64,000 bases of DNA, taken from an uncultured Pelagibacteraceae bacterium (GTDB taxonomy: Bacteria; Pseudomonadota; Alphaproteobacteria; Pelagibacterales; Pelagibacteraceae). The notes below the pieces were generated by a model. That model searched no databases. It saw nothing but the letters and a program-made list of their open reading frames with translations, and had not been told where the DNA came from. This document shows, one piece after another, positions 34,355 to 43,878 of this stretch. The stretch covers positions 1 to 64,000 of the forward strand of contig CACKWQ010000002.1 of the NCBI GenBank assembly GCA_902603925.1, written 5' to 3'. The position numbers were made by a program, and so were the translations under genes. Numbering within the stretch: the stretch's first letter is position 1; each line of letters starts with the position of its first letter.

Positions 34355-34600
34355 TTATTTTTTTATATATTTGCTAGCCCAAAACTTATCCAGTAAAAAA
34401 TACCATACAGAGTTTGCTAATGGTTCCACTATGGCGTCTGTAAGTGCTATTAAAAAAGAAACGTCAGCTATTAACATTAAACATGTTATTGCTATTACAA
34501 AATGACCAATTGTATATATTAATGTTCTTAATAAAGAGCCGGAACTCTCTCTTAGGAATTTCTTACTTGTATGAAATAGACCTTGTGTTAATTCTGTCAT
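34355..34600 (-). CDS. DUF2061 small membrane protein
   Basis: 81 aa with two predicted membrane helices. It shows the DUF2061 pattern, a basic N-terminus with SLLRTLIYTIGHFVIA, a central DVSFLIALTDAIVEPLANSVWYFLLDKFW, and a lysine-rich end. The family has no known function. It begins 2 bp after the katG stop on the same strand, so it is very probably cotranscribed with the catalase gene. Confidence 0.75.
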   Translation of the reverse strand: MTELTQGLFHTSKKFLRESSGSLLRTLIYTIGHFVIAITCLMLIADVSFLIALTDAIVEPLANSVWYFLLDKFWASKYIKK

Positions 34601-34602
34601 TT

Positions 34603-36816
34603 TTATTTGTTTTTTGTATCAAATCTATCCAGGTTCATTGTTTTATTCCATGCATGTATAAAGTCATTCACAAACTTCTTTTCAGAACCTTCACAAGCAT
34701 AAACTTCTGCTAATGCTCTTAGTTGAGAATTTGATCCGAAAATAAGATCAACACGTGTTCCTTTCCATTTAATTTTTTTTGTTCTTCTGTCTTCTCCATA
34801 AAATAATTGTTCTTTATCATCAGCTTCTCTCCAAGAAATATTCATATCTAAAAGATTTGTAAAGTAATCGTTTGTAAGACTCTCTGGTTTGTTTGTGAAA
34901 ACCCCTAATTTAGAACCATCAAAATTTGTATTTAACACTCTCATACCTCCAATTAATACAGTCATTTCGGGACCAGTAAGACCCATTAACTGGGCTTTAT
35001 CAATTAACATTTCTTCTCCTGAAGTTTTAATATTTTTATTTAAATAATTTCTAAAACCGTCTGCAACTGGTTCTAAAATATTAAACGAAAATTCATCAGT
35101 TTGTTTTTGAGATGCATCTCCCCTTCCCGGTAAAAAAGAAACTTTAATATTATGACCGGCTTTTTTTGCAGCCTTTTCTATTGCTGTATTTCCACCTAAA
35201 ACAATTAGATCTGCAATAGAAACTAATTTTTTATTTCTATCAAAGCCTTGTTTAATTTTCTCTAAAACTTTTATTACTTTATCGACATTTGCTGTTTTAT
35301 TTATTTTCCAATCTTTTTGAGGTGATAATCTTATTCTAGAACCGTTTGCTCCTCCTCTTTTATCAGATCCTCTAAACGTAGAAGCAGAAGCCCAAGCAGT
35401 AGATACTAATTGAGATATTGAAAGCCCTGATTTTAATATCTCATTTTTAAGCTTGCTAATATCTTTTGTGGTTAATTTATACTTATTTTTTGGTATTGGA
35501 TCTTGCCATATCAATTCTTCTTTTGGGATATCTGGGCCTAAATAACATGCTCTTGGTCCCATATCTCTGTGTGTAAGTTTGAACCAAGCTCTTGCGAAAG
35601 CATCGTGAAATTCTTTTGGATTTTTGTGAAAATGTTTGGTTATTGGGCCATAACTTGGATCAACTTTTAAAGATATATCAGTTGTTTGCATCATCGGGGG
35701 ATGCATTTTTCCTTTAACGTGGGCATCAGGAACCATTTTAATGTGTTGTCCATTTTTTTTGGGTGTCCATTGATGTGCTCCTGCTGGACTTTTTGTTAAC
35801 TCCCATTCGTGGTCATATAAACAATCTAAGTACCCCATATCCCACTTTATCGGATTTTGTGTCCAGGCACCCTCTATTCCACTACTAATCGCATCAACAC
35901 CCTTTCCACTTTTGTAATTACTATTCCAGCCGGTAGATTGTTCGTGAATCTTAGATCCTTCAGGCTCAGGTCCTTTATGCGACTCTGGCGCTGCACCATG
36001 AGACTTACCAAAAGTATGTCCTCCAGCCACTAATGCTGCAGTTTCATAATCGTTCATAGCCATTCTACCGAATGTTTCTCTGATATCATGGGCGGCTAGA
36101 TAAGGATCTGGATTTGCATCAGGCCCTTGCGGGTTCACATAAATTAGACCCATGTGAGATGCTCCCAAAGGTTGTTCTAAATTTCTTTTTCCACTATATC
36201 TATTTACTCCTAGCCATTCCTTTTCAGATCCCCAGTAAATATCATCTTCTGGTTCCCATATATCCTCTCTTCCTGCTCCAAAACCAAATGTTTTAAATCC
36301 CATTGAGTCCAGTGCCACATTTCCAACAAGTATAAATAGGTCTGCCCAAGATATTTTATTTCCATATTTCTTCTTTATGGGCCAAAGAAGTAATCTAGCT
36401 TTATCTAAGTTTACGTTATCAGGCCAGCTATTTAGGGGAGCAAATCTTTGATTGCCTGTTCCTGCTCCGCCTCTACCGTCGGCTGTTCTATAAGTTCCTG
36501 CAGCATGCCAGGCTAATCTTATAAAAAGAGGTCCATAATGACCATAATCAGCTGGCCACCAATCTTGTGAGTCAGTCATTAATTTATAAAGATCTTTTTT
36601 AAGTTTTTTGTAATTCAGTTTTTTAAATTCTTTTGCATATTTAAATTTAGCATCCATTGGATTTACCAATGGTGAATGAAGAGCTAGAATTTTTAAGTTT
36701 AAACCATTCGGCCACCAATCTTTATTTGATGTTCCCTTGCCCGTTGGATGTTTTGGTGGAGTGCCTCTACCTGTAAATGGACATTTAGATTTTTCTTTTA
36801 ATATTTCTTTACTCAT
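34603..36816 (-). CDS. katG: Catalase-peroxidase
   Basis: 737 aa, full length, with both the active N-terminal and the haem-free C-terminal halves. Distal R100, W103 and H104 ([11 protein letters not shown]), Y226 and M252 would form the Met-Tyr-Trp adduct needed for catalase activity, and H267 ([10 protein letters not shown]) is the proximal haem ligand. It destroys hydrogen peroxide. No signal peptide, so cytoplasmic. It is followed by a DUF2061 gene and preceded by an Irr-box-like inverted repeat 7 bp from the start codon, with irr itself encoded just upstream. Catalase genes are, as far as I recall, missing from many SAR11 genomes. Confidence 0.98.
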   Translation of the reverse strand: MSKEILKEKSKCPFTGRGTPPKHPTGKGTSNKDWWPNGLNLKILALHSPLVNPMDAKFKYAKEFKKLNYKKLKKDLYKLMTDSQDWWPADYGHYGPLFIRLAWHAAGTYRTADGRGGAGTGNQRFAPLNSWPDNVNLDKARLLLWPIKKKYGNKISWADLFILVGNVALDSMGFKTFGFGAGREDIWEPEDDIYWGSEKEWLGVNRYSGKRNLEQPLGASHMGLIYVNPQGPDANPDPYLAAHDIRETFGRMAMNDYETAALVAGGHTFGKSHGAAPESHKGPEPEGSKIHEQSTGWNSNYKSGKGVDAISSGIEGAWTQNPIKWDMGYLDCLYDHEWELTKSPAGAHQWTPKKNGQHIKMVPDAHVKGKMHPPMMQTTDISLKVDPSYGPITKHFHKNPKEFHDAFARAWFKLTHRDMGPRACYLGPDIPKEELIWQDPIPKNKYKLTTKDISKLKNEILKSGLSISQLVSTAWASASTFRGSDKRGGANGSRIRLSPQKDWKINKTANVDKVIKVLEKIKQGFDRNKKLVSIADLIVLGGNTAIEKAAKKAGHNIKVSFLPGRGDASQKQTDEFSFNILEPVADGFRNYLNKNIKTSGEEMLIDKAQLMGLTGPEMTVLIGGMRVLNTNFDGSKLGVFTNKPESLTNDYFTNLLDMNISWREADDKEQLFYGEDRRTKKIKWKGTRVDLIFGSNSQLRALAEVYACEGSEKKFVNDFIHAWNKTMNLDRFDTKNK

Positions 36817-36822
36817 ATAGAG

Positions 36823-36839
36823 ATTATAACTATTCTAAA
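36823..36839 (-). promoter_or_regulatory. Irr-box (ICE)-like site before katG
   Basis: Read toward katG, the sequence is TTTAGAA-TAG-TTATAAT. The first half matches the TTTAGAA half-site I recall for rhizobial iron-control elements (TTTAGAA-N3-TTCTAAA), and the second matches five of seven bases. The overlapping 13-bp repeat TTCTA-AAC-TAGAA (36833-36845) is an alternative operator. It lies 7 bp before the katG ATG, and the neighbouring regulator is Irr. The site call is tentative. Confidence 0.35.
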
Positions 36840-36894
36840 CTAGAAATCAACTGACATGAGACAGTTTTTCTCGAAAAAATTTATATTGAATTTC

Positions 36895-37308
36895 TTATCT
36901 ATTTTGAACTTTAATTAAAACCTCAATAGATTTTATTTTTTTGCTTGGTGGAACTTTTTTTACAATTACTGGTTCGACTTCTTCATAATCAATGTCTATT
37001 AATTCTTTTTTGTCTTCATCATAAAAGTGATGATGATTTGTTGTATTTGTATCATAATAACTTTTATCAGAATTTATAGATATTTCTTTTAAATATCCTT
37101 TTTTTAAGAAAGCTTGAACTGTGTTATAAATAGTAGCTAATGATATTTTGTCTACAGTTTCTTTTGAAATAATTTGAGCTAATTCATTTATAGAAAAATG
37201 AAAAGTTTTTTCTTTATTGAAAAGTATTTCACAAATTTTAATTCTTTGTTTAGTAGGTCTTAAGCCTGAGTTTCTTAATTTTGAACTAAAATCCTTAATA
37301 TTGCTCAT
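36895..37308 (-). CDS. irr: Iron response regulator Irr (Fur family)
   Basis: 137 aa from the ATG at 37308. A Fur-type winged helix (RPTKQRIKICEILF, ISLATIYNTV) is followed by SYYDTNTTNHHHFY; the three-histidine run H92-H94 in this context is the haem-associated motif of alphaproteobacterial Irr. The C-terminal CxxC zinc sites of classical Fur are missing. Irr represses or activates iron and haem genes under iron limitation and is degraded or inactivated on haem binding in rhizobia. The divergent irr / fabA-fabB-fabI arrangement (68 bp between starts) is a known alphaproteobacterial pattern and supports the call. Confidence 0.9.
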   Translation of the reverse strand: MSNIKDFSSKLRNSGLRPTKQRIKICEILFNKEKTFHFSINELAQIISKETVDKISLATIYNTVQAFLKKGYLKEISINSDKSYYDTNTTNHHHFYDEDKKELIDIDYEEVEPVIVKKVPPSKKIKSIEVLIKVQNR

Positions 37309-37376
37309 AAAATAACGAATTATTATGCTCAAAATGTATATTAAAATATGCCATAATCAAGTAATAAGGTACTTTT

Positions 37377-37877
37377 ATGCGTAAAAATTCCTTCAATTAT
37401 GATGATTTAATAAGTTGTGGAAATGGTGATCTTTTTGGCCCGGGAAATGCAAAACTACCGTTACCTCCTATGCTGATGTTTGACAGAATAAGTGAAATTA
37501 GAGAAAATAGGGGTGATTTTAAAAAGGGATTAATAAAGGCTGAATTGGATATTAAAAATGATCTTTGGTTTTTTGACTGTCATTTTAGAGAAGATCCTGT
37601 AATGCCTGGGTGTTTAGGGCTAGACGCAATGTGGCAATTAGTTGGATTTTATTTAGGATGGTTAGGAAATCCAGGAAGAGGAAGAGCATTAGGTGTTGGG
37701 ACAGTTAAGTTTACAGGCGAAGTTTTAAAAAAAGCAAAATTAGTGAAATATGAAATTAATATGAAAAAAATCATGTCTCCTGGAGGAACTACAGTTGGTC
37801 TAGCAAATGGTATTGTTTTTGCTGATGATAAAAAAATATATTCAGCAGATGGATTGAAGGTGGGTTTATTTAAATAA
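37377..37877 (+). CDS. fabA: 3-hydroxydecanoyl-ACP dehydratase/isomerase
   Basis: 166 aa. It dehydrates 3-hydroxyacyl-ACP and isomerises trans-2-decenoyl-ACP to cis-3, the branch point for unsaturated fatty acids. Catalytic H69 and D83 are in [20 protein letters not shown]. The ribosome-binding site is AAGG. The start of fabB lies on the last base of its stop (TAATG), so fabA-fabB-fabI is one operon. Confidence 0.97.
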   Translation: MRKNSFNYDDLISCGNGDLFGPGNAKLPLPPMLMFDRISEIRENRGDFKKGLIKAELDIKNDLWFFDCHFREDPVMPGCLGLDAMWQLVGFYLGWLGNPGRGRALGVGTVKFTGEVLKKAKLVKYEINMKKIMSPGGTTVGLANGIVFADDKKIYSADGLKVGLFK

Positions 37878-39088
37878 TGAGAAGGGTAGTAATTACAGGT
37901 TTGGGAATTGTTTCATGTCTTGGAAATAATCAAGCTGAGGTTTATAATTCATTATTAAACTCTAAATCTGGTATTTCTTTTTCTGAAGATTATAAAGAGC
38001 ATAATTTAAAGAGTCATGTTCATGGAAAACCAAAATTGAAACTTGAGGATTATATTGATAGAAAAACTATTAGGTTCATGGGTTCAGGTTCTGCATATAA
38101 TTTTATTGCAATGAAAGAAGCAATTAAAGACTCAGGATTAGAAGATAAGGATGTTAGTAATTTTAAAACTGGTATTGTTATGGGTTCAGGCGGACCATCA
38201 ATTGAAAATGTAATTTTAGCAGCTGATAAAACAAGAGCAAAAACTCCAAAATTAATGGGACCCTTTATAGTACCAAGAACTATGGCAAGCACAGCCTCGG
38301 CAACACTAGCAGTTCCATTTAAAATAAAGGGGACTAATTACACAATGAGTTCTGCATGTGCTACAAGTGGACACTGTATTGGTAATTCTATGGAGCTCAT
38401 TCAAATGGGAAAACAAGATATAGTATTTGCAGGTGGAAGTGAGGAAATACACTGGGCAATGACAGCAATGTTTGATGCAATGACTGCACTTTCATCAAAA
38501 TATAATGATACACCAGAAAAAGCATCAAGAGCGTACGATAAAGCAAGGGATGGTTTTGTTATTGCAGGAGGTGGTGGAGTTTTAGTACTCGAAGAATATG
38601 AGCATGCAAAAGCTAGAGGTGCAAAAATATATGCAGAGTTAACAGGCTATGGCGCAACCTCAGATGGATACGATATGGTGGCACCATCTGGTGAAGGAGC
38701 TGTTAGATGTATGAAAATGGCTATGGCAACTTCAAAAAATAAAATTGATTATATAAATACCCATGGAACCTCAACTCCAGTTGGAGATATTACTGAATTA
38801 AATGCTGTAAAAGAAGCATTCGGGACTGAAATACCTAAAATAAGCTCAACTAAGTCTCTATCGGGACATCCATTAGGAGCAGCTTCAGTACATGAAGCAA
38901 TATATTGTCTAATAATGATGAAAAATAATTTTATTGCAGCATCAGCAAATATAAATGAAATGGATGATGATGCAAAAAAATTTCCTATAATCGAAAAAGT
39001 TGAAACTGATGTAACATTAAACTCTGTTATGTCTAATAGTTTTGGTTTTGGTGGCACTAATGCAGCATTAATTTTTGAAAAGGTTTAA
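37877..39088 (+). CDS. fabB: 3-oxoacyl-ACP synthase I
   Basis: 403 aa. It elongates acyl-ACP chains and, with FabA, gives unsaturated fatty acids. The catalytic triad is C161 ([10 protein letters not shown]), the histidine in [11 protein letters not shown] and the one in [12 protein letters not shown]. The [11 protein letters not shown] ending is typical. Coupled to fabA; fabI starts 2 bp after its stop. Confidence 0.97.
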   Translation: MRRVVITGLGIVSCLGNNQAEVYNSLLNSKSGISFSEDYKEHNLKSHVHGKPKLKLEDYIDRKTIRFMGSGSAYNFIAMKEAIKDSGLEDKDVSNFKTGIVMGSGGPSIENVILAADKTRAKTPKLMGPFIVPRTMASTASATLAVPFKIKGTNYTMSSACATSGHCIGNSMELIQMGKQDIVFAGGSEEIHWAMTAMFDAMTALSSKYNDTPEKASRAYDKARDGFVIAGGGGVLVLEEYEHAKARGAKIYAELTGYGATSDGYDMVAPSGEGAVRCMKMAMATSKNKIDYINTHGTSTPVGDITELNAVKEAFGTEIPKISSTKSLSGHPLGAASVHEAIYCLIMMKNNFIAASANINEMDDDAKKFPIIEKVETDVTLNSVMSNSFGFGGTNAALIFEKV

Positions 39089-39090
39089 CA

Positions 39091-39876
39091 ATGGATTTAA
39101 TGAAAGGTAAAAAGGGACTTATAATGGGCGTTGCTAACGAAAGGTCGATCGCTTGGGGTATATCTCAAAAACTTTTTAGTTCTAAAGCGGAACTTGCTTT
39201 TACTTATCTCGGAGATGCTTTAAAAAAGAGAGTTGTTCCTCTAGCAGAGAAGTTAAATTCGAATGTAACATTTAGTTGCGACGTAGAAAAAAAAGAGGAA
39301 ATTATAAAGCTGTTTCAAGATATAAAATCTAAGTGGGGTAAGATAGACTTTGTTGTTCATGCGGTTGCATTTTCAGATAAATCTGAGTTATCAGGAGAAT
39401 ATTTAAATACTACAAGAGAGAACTTTTTAAGAAGTATGTTAATATCTTGTTTCTCTTTTACAGAAGTTGCTAAAGAGGCATCTAAGATTATGAATGAAGG
39501 TGGAAGCATGATAACATTAAGTTACGAAGCAAATAAAGCTATCCCAAACTATAATGTAATGGGTGTATGTAAGGCTGCTTTAGAATCAAGTGTTAAATAT
39601 TTAGCAAGAGATTTAGGTAAGAGAGGAATAAGAGTTAATGCAATAAGTGCTGGTCCTATCAAAACTCTTGCTGCGTCCGCTATAGGTGATGCAAAATTTT
39701 TGTACAAATGGAATGCGGACCATTCTTTCCTGAAAAGAAATGTTGACAATTTAGATGTAGGAAACTCTGCATTATATCTTTTAAGTGATATGGCAAGTGG
39801 TGTCACTGGTGAGATACACTATGTGGATGCTGGATATAATAAAGTTGGAATGCCTGATCCAAAAAATATTACCTAG
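39091..39876 (+). CDS. fabI: Enoyl-ACP reductase (NADH)
   Basis: 261 aa, the last enzyme of each fatty acid elongation round. A short-chain dehydrogenase fold with the FabI form of the nucleotide loop (GVANERSIAWGIS) and the catalytic Tyr-x6-Lys (YNVMGVCK). ISAGPIKTLAASAIG and the C-terminal HYVDAGYNKVGMP are FabI-specific. A small basic reading frame begins directly after its stop codon. Confidence 0.97.
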   Translation: MDLMKGKKGLIMGVANERSIAWGISQKLFSSKAELAFTYLGDALKKRVVPLAEKLNSNVTFSCDVEKKEEIIKLFQDIKSKWGKIDFVVHAVAFSDKSELSGEYLNTTRENFLRSMLISCFSFTEVAKEASKIMNEGGSMITLSYEANKAIPNYNVMGVCKAALESSVKYLARDLGKRGIRVNAISAGPIKTLAASAIGDAKFLYKWNADHSFLKRNVDNLDVGNSALYLLSDMASGVTGEIHYVDAGYNKVGMPDPKNIT

Positions 39877-39996
39877 ATGTCAAAAAGATATAATGGAAAA
39901 TCGTTTAAAGACTCAAGTTTAATGAAAAAACCTAAGTTAACTTTTAAGGAAAAAAGGAAATTTAAAAAATTTAAAAAAAAAAGTAAAGATTTATAG
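39877..39996 (+). CDS. Small lysine-rich protein (39 aa)
   Basis: The ATG follows the fabI stop codon with no gap, and 39 codons end at 39996, overlapping the 3' end of the convergent DmdA-like gene by 6 bp. The peptide begins MSKRYNGKSFKD and the second half is mostly lysine with phenylalanine (KEKRKFKKFKKKSKDL). It is placed like the fourth gene of the fabA operon. Basic charge suggests RNA or DNA binding, but composition is also biased by AT-rich DNA. I recognise no family. Confidence 0.5.
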   Translation: MSKRYNGKSFKDSSLMKKPKLTFKEKRKFKKFKKKSKDL

Positions 39997-41139
39997 TCTT
40001 GCAGATGCTATTTTTTTTTGTGGGTCATAAAATGGTTTTTCTATAACTTTTGCTGAAATTAAAGACTTAGAAGTTTCTACATTCAATACTGTACCAATCT
40101 CACTGAATTTTTTAGAAACCATCGCGAGCGCTATATTTTTTTTTAATCTAGGTGAATAAACTGCTGAGGTAACTTTACCAACTAATTCGATATCTTTAAA
40201 TATCTTCCAAAATTTTGTATTTGGACCCTTTAAAGGTTCACAGTTAAGAACCATACCAACCTGTTTACGTGTAATTCCTTTTCTTTTAATTCGTTTTAAA
40301 GATTCCTTTCCGATAAAGTTTATATCTGAGTCTAAGTTGACTAATCTATCTAAACCTAACTCATATGGATTGGTATTAATATCTGCATCAGCCTGATAAG
40401 ATAACATGGCCCCCTCTATTCTTCTTATTGATGAAGTATGTCCTGGCTTTAAATCAAATTCCTTACCGGCGTCCATAATTTTATTCCAAAGCAAATCACC
40501 TTTAGAACTGTCTCTTAAAAAGATTTCATAGCCAAGTTCACTTGACCAGCCAGTTCTTGAAACTACTAAAGGAATATCTTGTAAATTTAATTCTTTTAAC
40601 CAGTAATATTTTAAATTAAGAATATCATCTCCGAATAACTTCTTCATTATCTTAGCAGAATTTGGCCCTTGTAATTGAAGAGGAGATACATCAGGCTCCG
40701 AAATTTTAACATTCATGCCTGAATTGACAGCAACTCCTTGTGCCCAAAGCAAAACATCACTATCTCCTATTGATAACCAAAAATGATTTTTCCCTAATCT
40801 TAATAAAACAGGATCGTTTATAATCCCGCCATCAGAATTCAATATAAGCACATACTTACATTGGCCAATTTTTAGTTTAGATAGATCTCGAGGTGTTAAA
40901 AGTTGCGTAAACTTATACGCATCTGGTCCGGTTATCTCAACTTGTCTTTCTACTGACACATCGCAAAGAATTGCTTTATTAACCAAATTCCAAAAATTTT
41001 TTTCAGGGTCCCCAAAATCTCTAGGAATATACATATGATTATAAACAGAAAACCCTGTTGCGCCCGATTTAATTGTAGACTCGAAAAACGGAGATTTACG
41101 TATTTGAGTCCCAAATCCAAAATCTTTATTATCTTGCAT
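39991..41139 (-). CDS. GcvT/DmdA-family tetrahydrofolate-dependent methyltransferase
   Basis: 382 aa with the two-domain aminomethyltransferase fold. CDVSVERQVEITGPDA, TPRDLSKLKIGQCKY, the folate-binding DGGIINDPVLLRL, and SPLQLQGPNS are conserved, and SRTGWSSELGYEIFLRD and RRIEGAMLSY follow. It is closer to the DmdA (dimethylsulfoniopropionate demethylase)-like branch than to true glycine-cleavage T-protein, and gcvH and gcvP are not nearby. The SVERQVE segment is shared with DmdA. Whether the substrate is DMSP, another methylated sulfur or nitrogen compound, or a methoxy compound cannot be settled here. It is monocistronic. Confidence 0.8.
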   Translation of the reverse strand: MQDNKDFGFGTQIRKSPFFESTIKSGATGFSVYNHMYIPRDFGDPEKNFWNLVNKAILCDVSVERQVEITGPDAYKFTQLLTPRDLSKLKIGQCKYVLILNSDGGIINDPVLLRLGKNHFWLSIGDSDVLLWAQGVAVNSGMNVKISEPDVSPLQLQGPNSAKIMKKLFGDDILNLKYYWLKELNLQDIPLVVSRTGWSSELGYEIFLRDSSKGDLLWNKIMDAGKEFDLKPGHTSSIRRIEGAMLSYQADADINTNPYELGLDRLVNLDSDINFIGKESLKRIKRKGITRKQVGMVLNCEPLKGPNTKFWKIFKDIELVGKVTSAVYSPRLKKNIALAMVSKKFSEIGTVLNVETSKSLISAKVIEKPFYDPQKKIASARL

Positions 41140-41180
41140 AACAATTAAATCCTATAAGCTGAGATTTAAATAATTTAATG

Positions 41181-43253
41181 CTATACCGTTGCTTGCTTAA
41201 TTGATAGTTTCACTTTTCCCCTGTCAAAACCAATTACTTTGACTTTAACTTCATCACCCTCTTTAACAACATCAGTAACCTTTGAAACTCTTTTATCTGC
41301 AAGTTCTGAAATATGAACTAGACCGTCCTGTTTGCCAAGAAAATTTACAAATGCTCCAAACTCCATTATTTTCATAACCTTTCCGCTATATATTTTATTT
41401 AATTCAGCTTTTGCTGTTATATCTTTAATCATTTGCATTGCTACATTTCTTGCCTCCTCATCAGGGGCTGCTACTGTAACTACACCCTCATCAGTAACAT
41501 CGACTTTAGCACCAGATTTCTCAACAATTTCTCTAATAGTTGCACCGCCTTTACCAATTACTGCAGCTATATCTTTTTTATCTACTGTAATTTTCTCCAT
41601 TTTTGGAGTATGTTTACCAACATTGTCCCTAGATTTGTTAATGGCTTTATTCATTTCTCCTAAAATATGAATTCTGCCCTCTTTTGCTTGATTAAGTGCC
41701 TGTTCCATGATTTCAAAAGTAATACCTGTAATCTTTATATCCATTTGAAGAGAAGTTATTCCATTTTTTGTACCAGCAACTTTAAAATCCATGTCACCCA
41801 AATGGTCTTCATCACCAAGAATATCTGATAGAACGCTAAAGTCATTACCCTCTTTAATAAGTCCCATTGCAATCCCGGCAACAGGCTCTTTAATAGGAAC
41901 TCCTGCGTCCATTAAAGCAAGTGAGCTACCACAAACAGTTGCCATTGACGAGGAACCATTTGACTCCGTTATTTCAGATACGATCCTAAATGTATAAGGA
42001 AAACTCTCCTTAGAAGGCAAAGAAGAGTTTATTGCTCTCCAGGCAAGTTTTCCATGACCTACTTCTCTTCTTCCTGTTCCAATTCTTCCAGTTTCTCCAA
42101 CTGAGAACGGCGGGAAATTATAATGAAGCATGAATCTCTCCCTTTTTAATCCTTCAAGACTTTCAATTCTCTGCTCGTCATCAGATGTTCCTAAGGTAGT
42201 CGTGACTATTGCTTGCGTTTCACCCCTTGTAAATAATGCAGATCCGTGGGTTCTTGGCAAAATTCCGACCTCACACATGATTGGTCTTACTTGATCTAAA
42301 CCCCTACCATCAATTCTATTTTTATTTTTAAGAATATCTGTTCTAACTATTGTTTTTTCTAAACCTTTAAGTTCACTATTAACATCTAAATCAGTATAAT
42401 TATCGTTATCCTCAAATAGTTTTTTAGCTTTTTCAGTAATTTCAGATATTTGGTTAGATCTGTCTTGTTTATCTTTTGTTGCAAAAGCCTTTTTCAGGGT
42501 TGCTGTAAATTCCTCTTCAAGTTTTTTTTTAACCTCTGAGAGATCTTTTTTTTCGATAATCCAATCTGTTTTTTTGCATTCTTTCGCTAGTTCTTCAATC
42601 ATATCAATAACAGGAATGAAACCTTGATGTCCAAACTTAACTGCATTTAACATTTCTTCCTCTGATAAACCGCTAGCTTCAGACTCTACCATTAACACTG
42701 CATCTCTAGTACCAGCTACAACTAAGTCTAATTTAGATTGTTCAATTTCAGATTTGGTTGGATTCAAAACATATTTTCCATTTATAAAACCAACTCTAGA
42801 TGCTCCAACAGGTCCCTTGAACGGCATACCAGAAATAGATAAAGCAGCTGATGAAGCAATAATTGATAGAATGTCTGCTTCGTTTTCTTTATCATAAGAA
42901 ATAACAGTTGGTAATAATTGAACCTCGTTTTTAAATTCATCAGGAAACAATGGTCTTATAGGTCTATCTATTAATCTTGATATTAATGTTTCCGCTTCTG
43001 TTGGTCTTGCCTCTCTTTTAAAATAACCGCCAGGTATTTTTCCTGCAGCATAATATTTTTCTTGATAATTTACAGACAGCGGAAAATAATCTACATCTGG
43101 ATTAATCTTTTTTGCTCCAACAACAGTTGCCAAAACAACTGTTTCACCACATTTTGCAATAATTGCTCCATCCGCTTGACGTGCAATTTTTCCAGTTTCT
43201 ATACTTATTTTTTTACCTGATACTTCGACTTCTTTTTTATATTCTTTAAACAT
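41181..43253 (-). CDS. pnp: Polyribonucleotide nucleotidyltransferase
   Basis: 690 aa with the two RNase PH domains, KH domain ([22 protein letters not shown]) and S1 domain ([17 protein letters not shown]). It degrades RNA 3' to 5' with phosphate. The phosphorolytic core motifs [14 protein letters not shown] and [16 protein letters not shown] are intact. It follows rpsO without a gap, the usual rpsO-pnp order, and is the last gene of the nusA-infB operon. Confidence 0.98.
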   Translation of the reverse strand: MFKEYKKEVEVSGKKISIETGKIARQADGAIIAKCGETVVLATVVGAKKINPDVDYFPLSVNYQEKYYAAGKIPGGYFKREARPTEAETLISRLIDRPIRPLFPDEFKNEVQLLPTVISYDKENEADILSIIASSAALSISGMPFKGPVGASRVGFINGKYVLNPTKSEIEQSKLDLVVAGTRDAVLMVESEASGLSEEEMLNAVKFGHQGFIPVIDMIEELAKECKKTDWIIEKKDLSEVKKKLEEEFTATLKKAFATKDKQDRSNQISEITEKAKKLFEDNDNYTDLDVNSELKGLEKTIVRTDILKNKNRIDGRGLDQVRPIMCEVGILPRTHGSALFTRGETQAIVTTTLGTSDDEQRIESLEGLKRERFMLHYNFPPFSVGETGRIGTGRREVGHGKLAWRAINSSLPSKESFPYTFRIVSEITESNGSSSMATVCGSSLALMDAGVPIKEPVAGIAMGLIKEGNDFSVLSDILGDEDHLGDMDFKVAGTKNGITSLQMDIKITGITFEIMEQALNQAKEGRIHILGEMNKAINKSRDNVGKHTPKMEKITVDKKDIAAVIGKGGATIREIVEKSGAKVDVTDEGVVTVAAPDEEARNVAMQMIKDITAKAELNKIYSGKVMKIMEFGAFVNFLGKQDGLVHISELADKRVSKVTDVVKEGDEVKVKVIGFDRGKVKLSIKQATV

Positions 43254-43502
43254 TTATTTCCTTAAATTTAATTTACTTATTACTTTTTTGTATGACTCCA
43301 TTTTATTCTTCTTTAAATACTCAAGAAGTTTTTTTCTTTTATTCACTGCCTTTATTAAGCCTAATGAAGAATGTTTGTCTTTTTTGTTCTCTTTAATATG
43401 TTGAGATAAATTTTCTATCTGAGAAGTTAGATAGGCAATTTGTAACTCTGAAGAACCTGTGTCCTTCTCATGTAAAGCTAATTCACTATTTTTTTCTTTC
43501 AT
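43254..43502 (-). CDS. rpsO: 30S ribosomal protein S15
   Basis: 82 aa, slightly short (usual 88-89) because the first helix is trimmed. The core is intact: [16 protein letters not shown], then [23 protein letters not shown]. It binds the 16S central domain. It comes directly after rbfA (10 bp); truB, which normally lies between them, is absent here. Confidence 0.96.
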   Translation of the reverse strand: MKEKNSELALHEKDTGSSELQIAYLTSQIENLSQHIKENKKDKHSSLGLIKAVNKRKKLLEYLKKNKMESYKKVISKLNLRK

Positions 43503-43512
43503 TTTTTCCTTT

Positions 43513-43878
43513 TTATTTATTTGTTTGTTTAATTAAATTTTCGATTTTTTCAGCATAATCAAAAGACTCATCTTTAACAAATAACAATTTGGGCAAAAAT
43601 TTAATTGTTATTTTTTTTGAAAGTGTTTTTCTGATTACAAATGAAAATTCTTTTAATTTTTCAATAACATCAGATGAATTTTTCCCTCCAAGAGGTAAAA
43701 CAAACGCCTTGGCTGTTTTTAAGTCATTACTCATTCTTACTTCGGTAACTGTAATTTCCTTAGTATCAAGCTGAGGCAGCTTAGCTTCATCTCTAATAAA
43801 TATCATGCTTAGTGCCTGCTTGATCATTTCTCCTACCCTTAATTGTCTTTGGGTTACCGGTTTATGAGACTTTTTCAT
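43513..43878 (-). CDS. rbfA: Ribosome-binding factor A
   Basis: 121 aa with the KH-like fold of Rbf[18 protein letters not shown] begins the protein, [19 protein letters not shown] is the core, and [14 protein letters not shown] is the typical late segment. It helps late maturation of 30S subunits and the 16S 5' end. Its start overlaps the infB stop by 1 nt. Confidence 0.95.
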   Translation of the reverse strand: MKKSHKPVTQRQLRVGEMIKQALSMIFIRDEAKLPQLDTKEITVTEVRMSNDLKTAKAFVLPLGGKNSSDVIEKLKEFSFVIRKTLSKKITIKFLPKLLFVKDESFDYAEKIENLIKQTNK

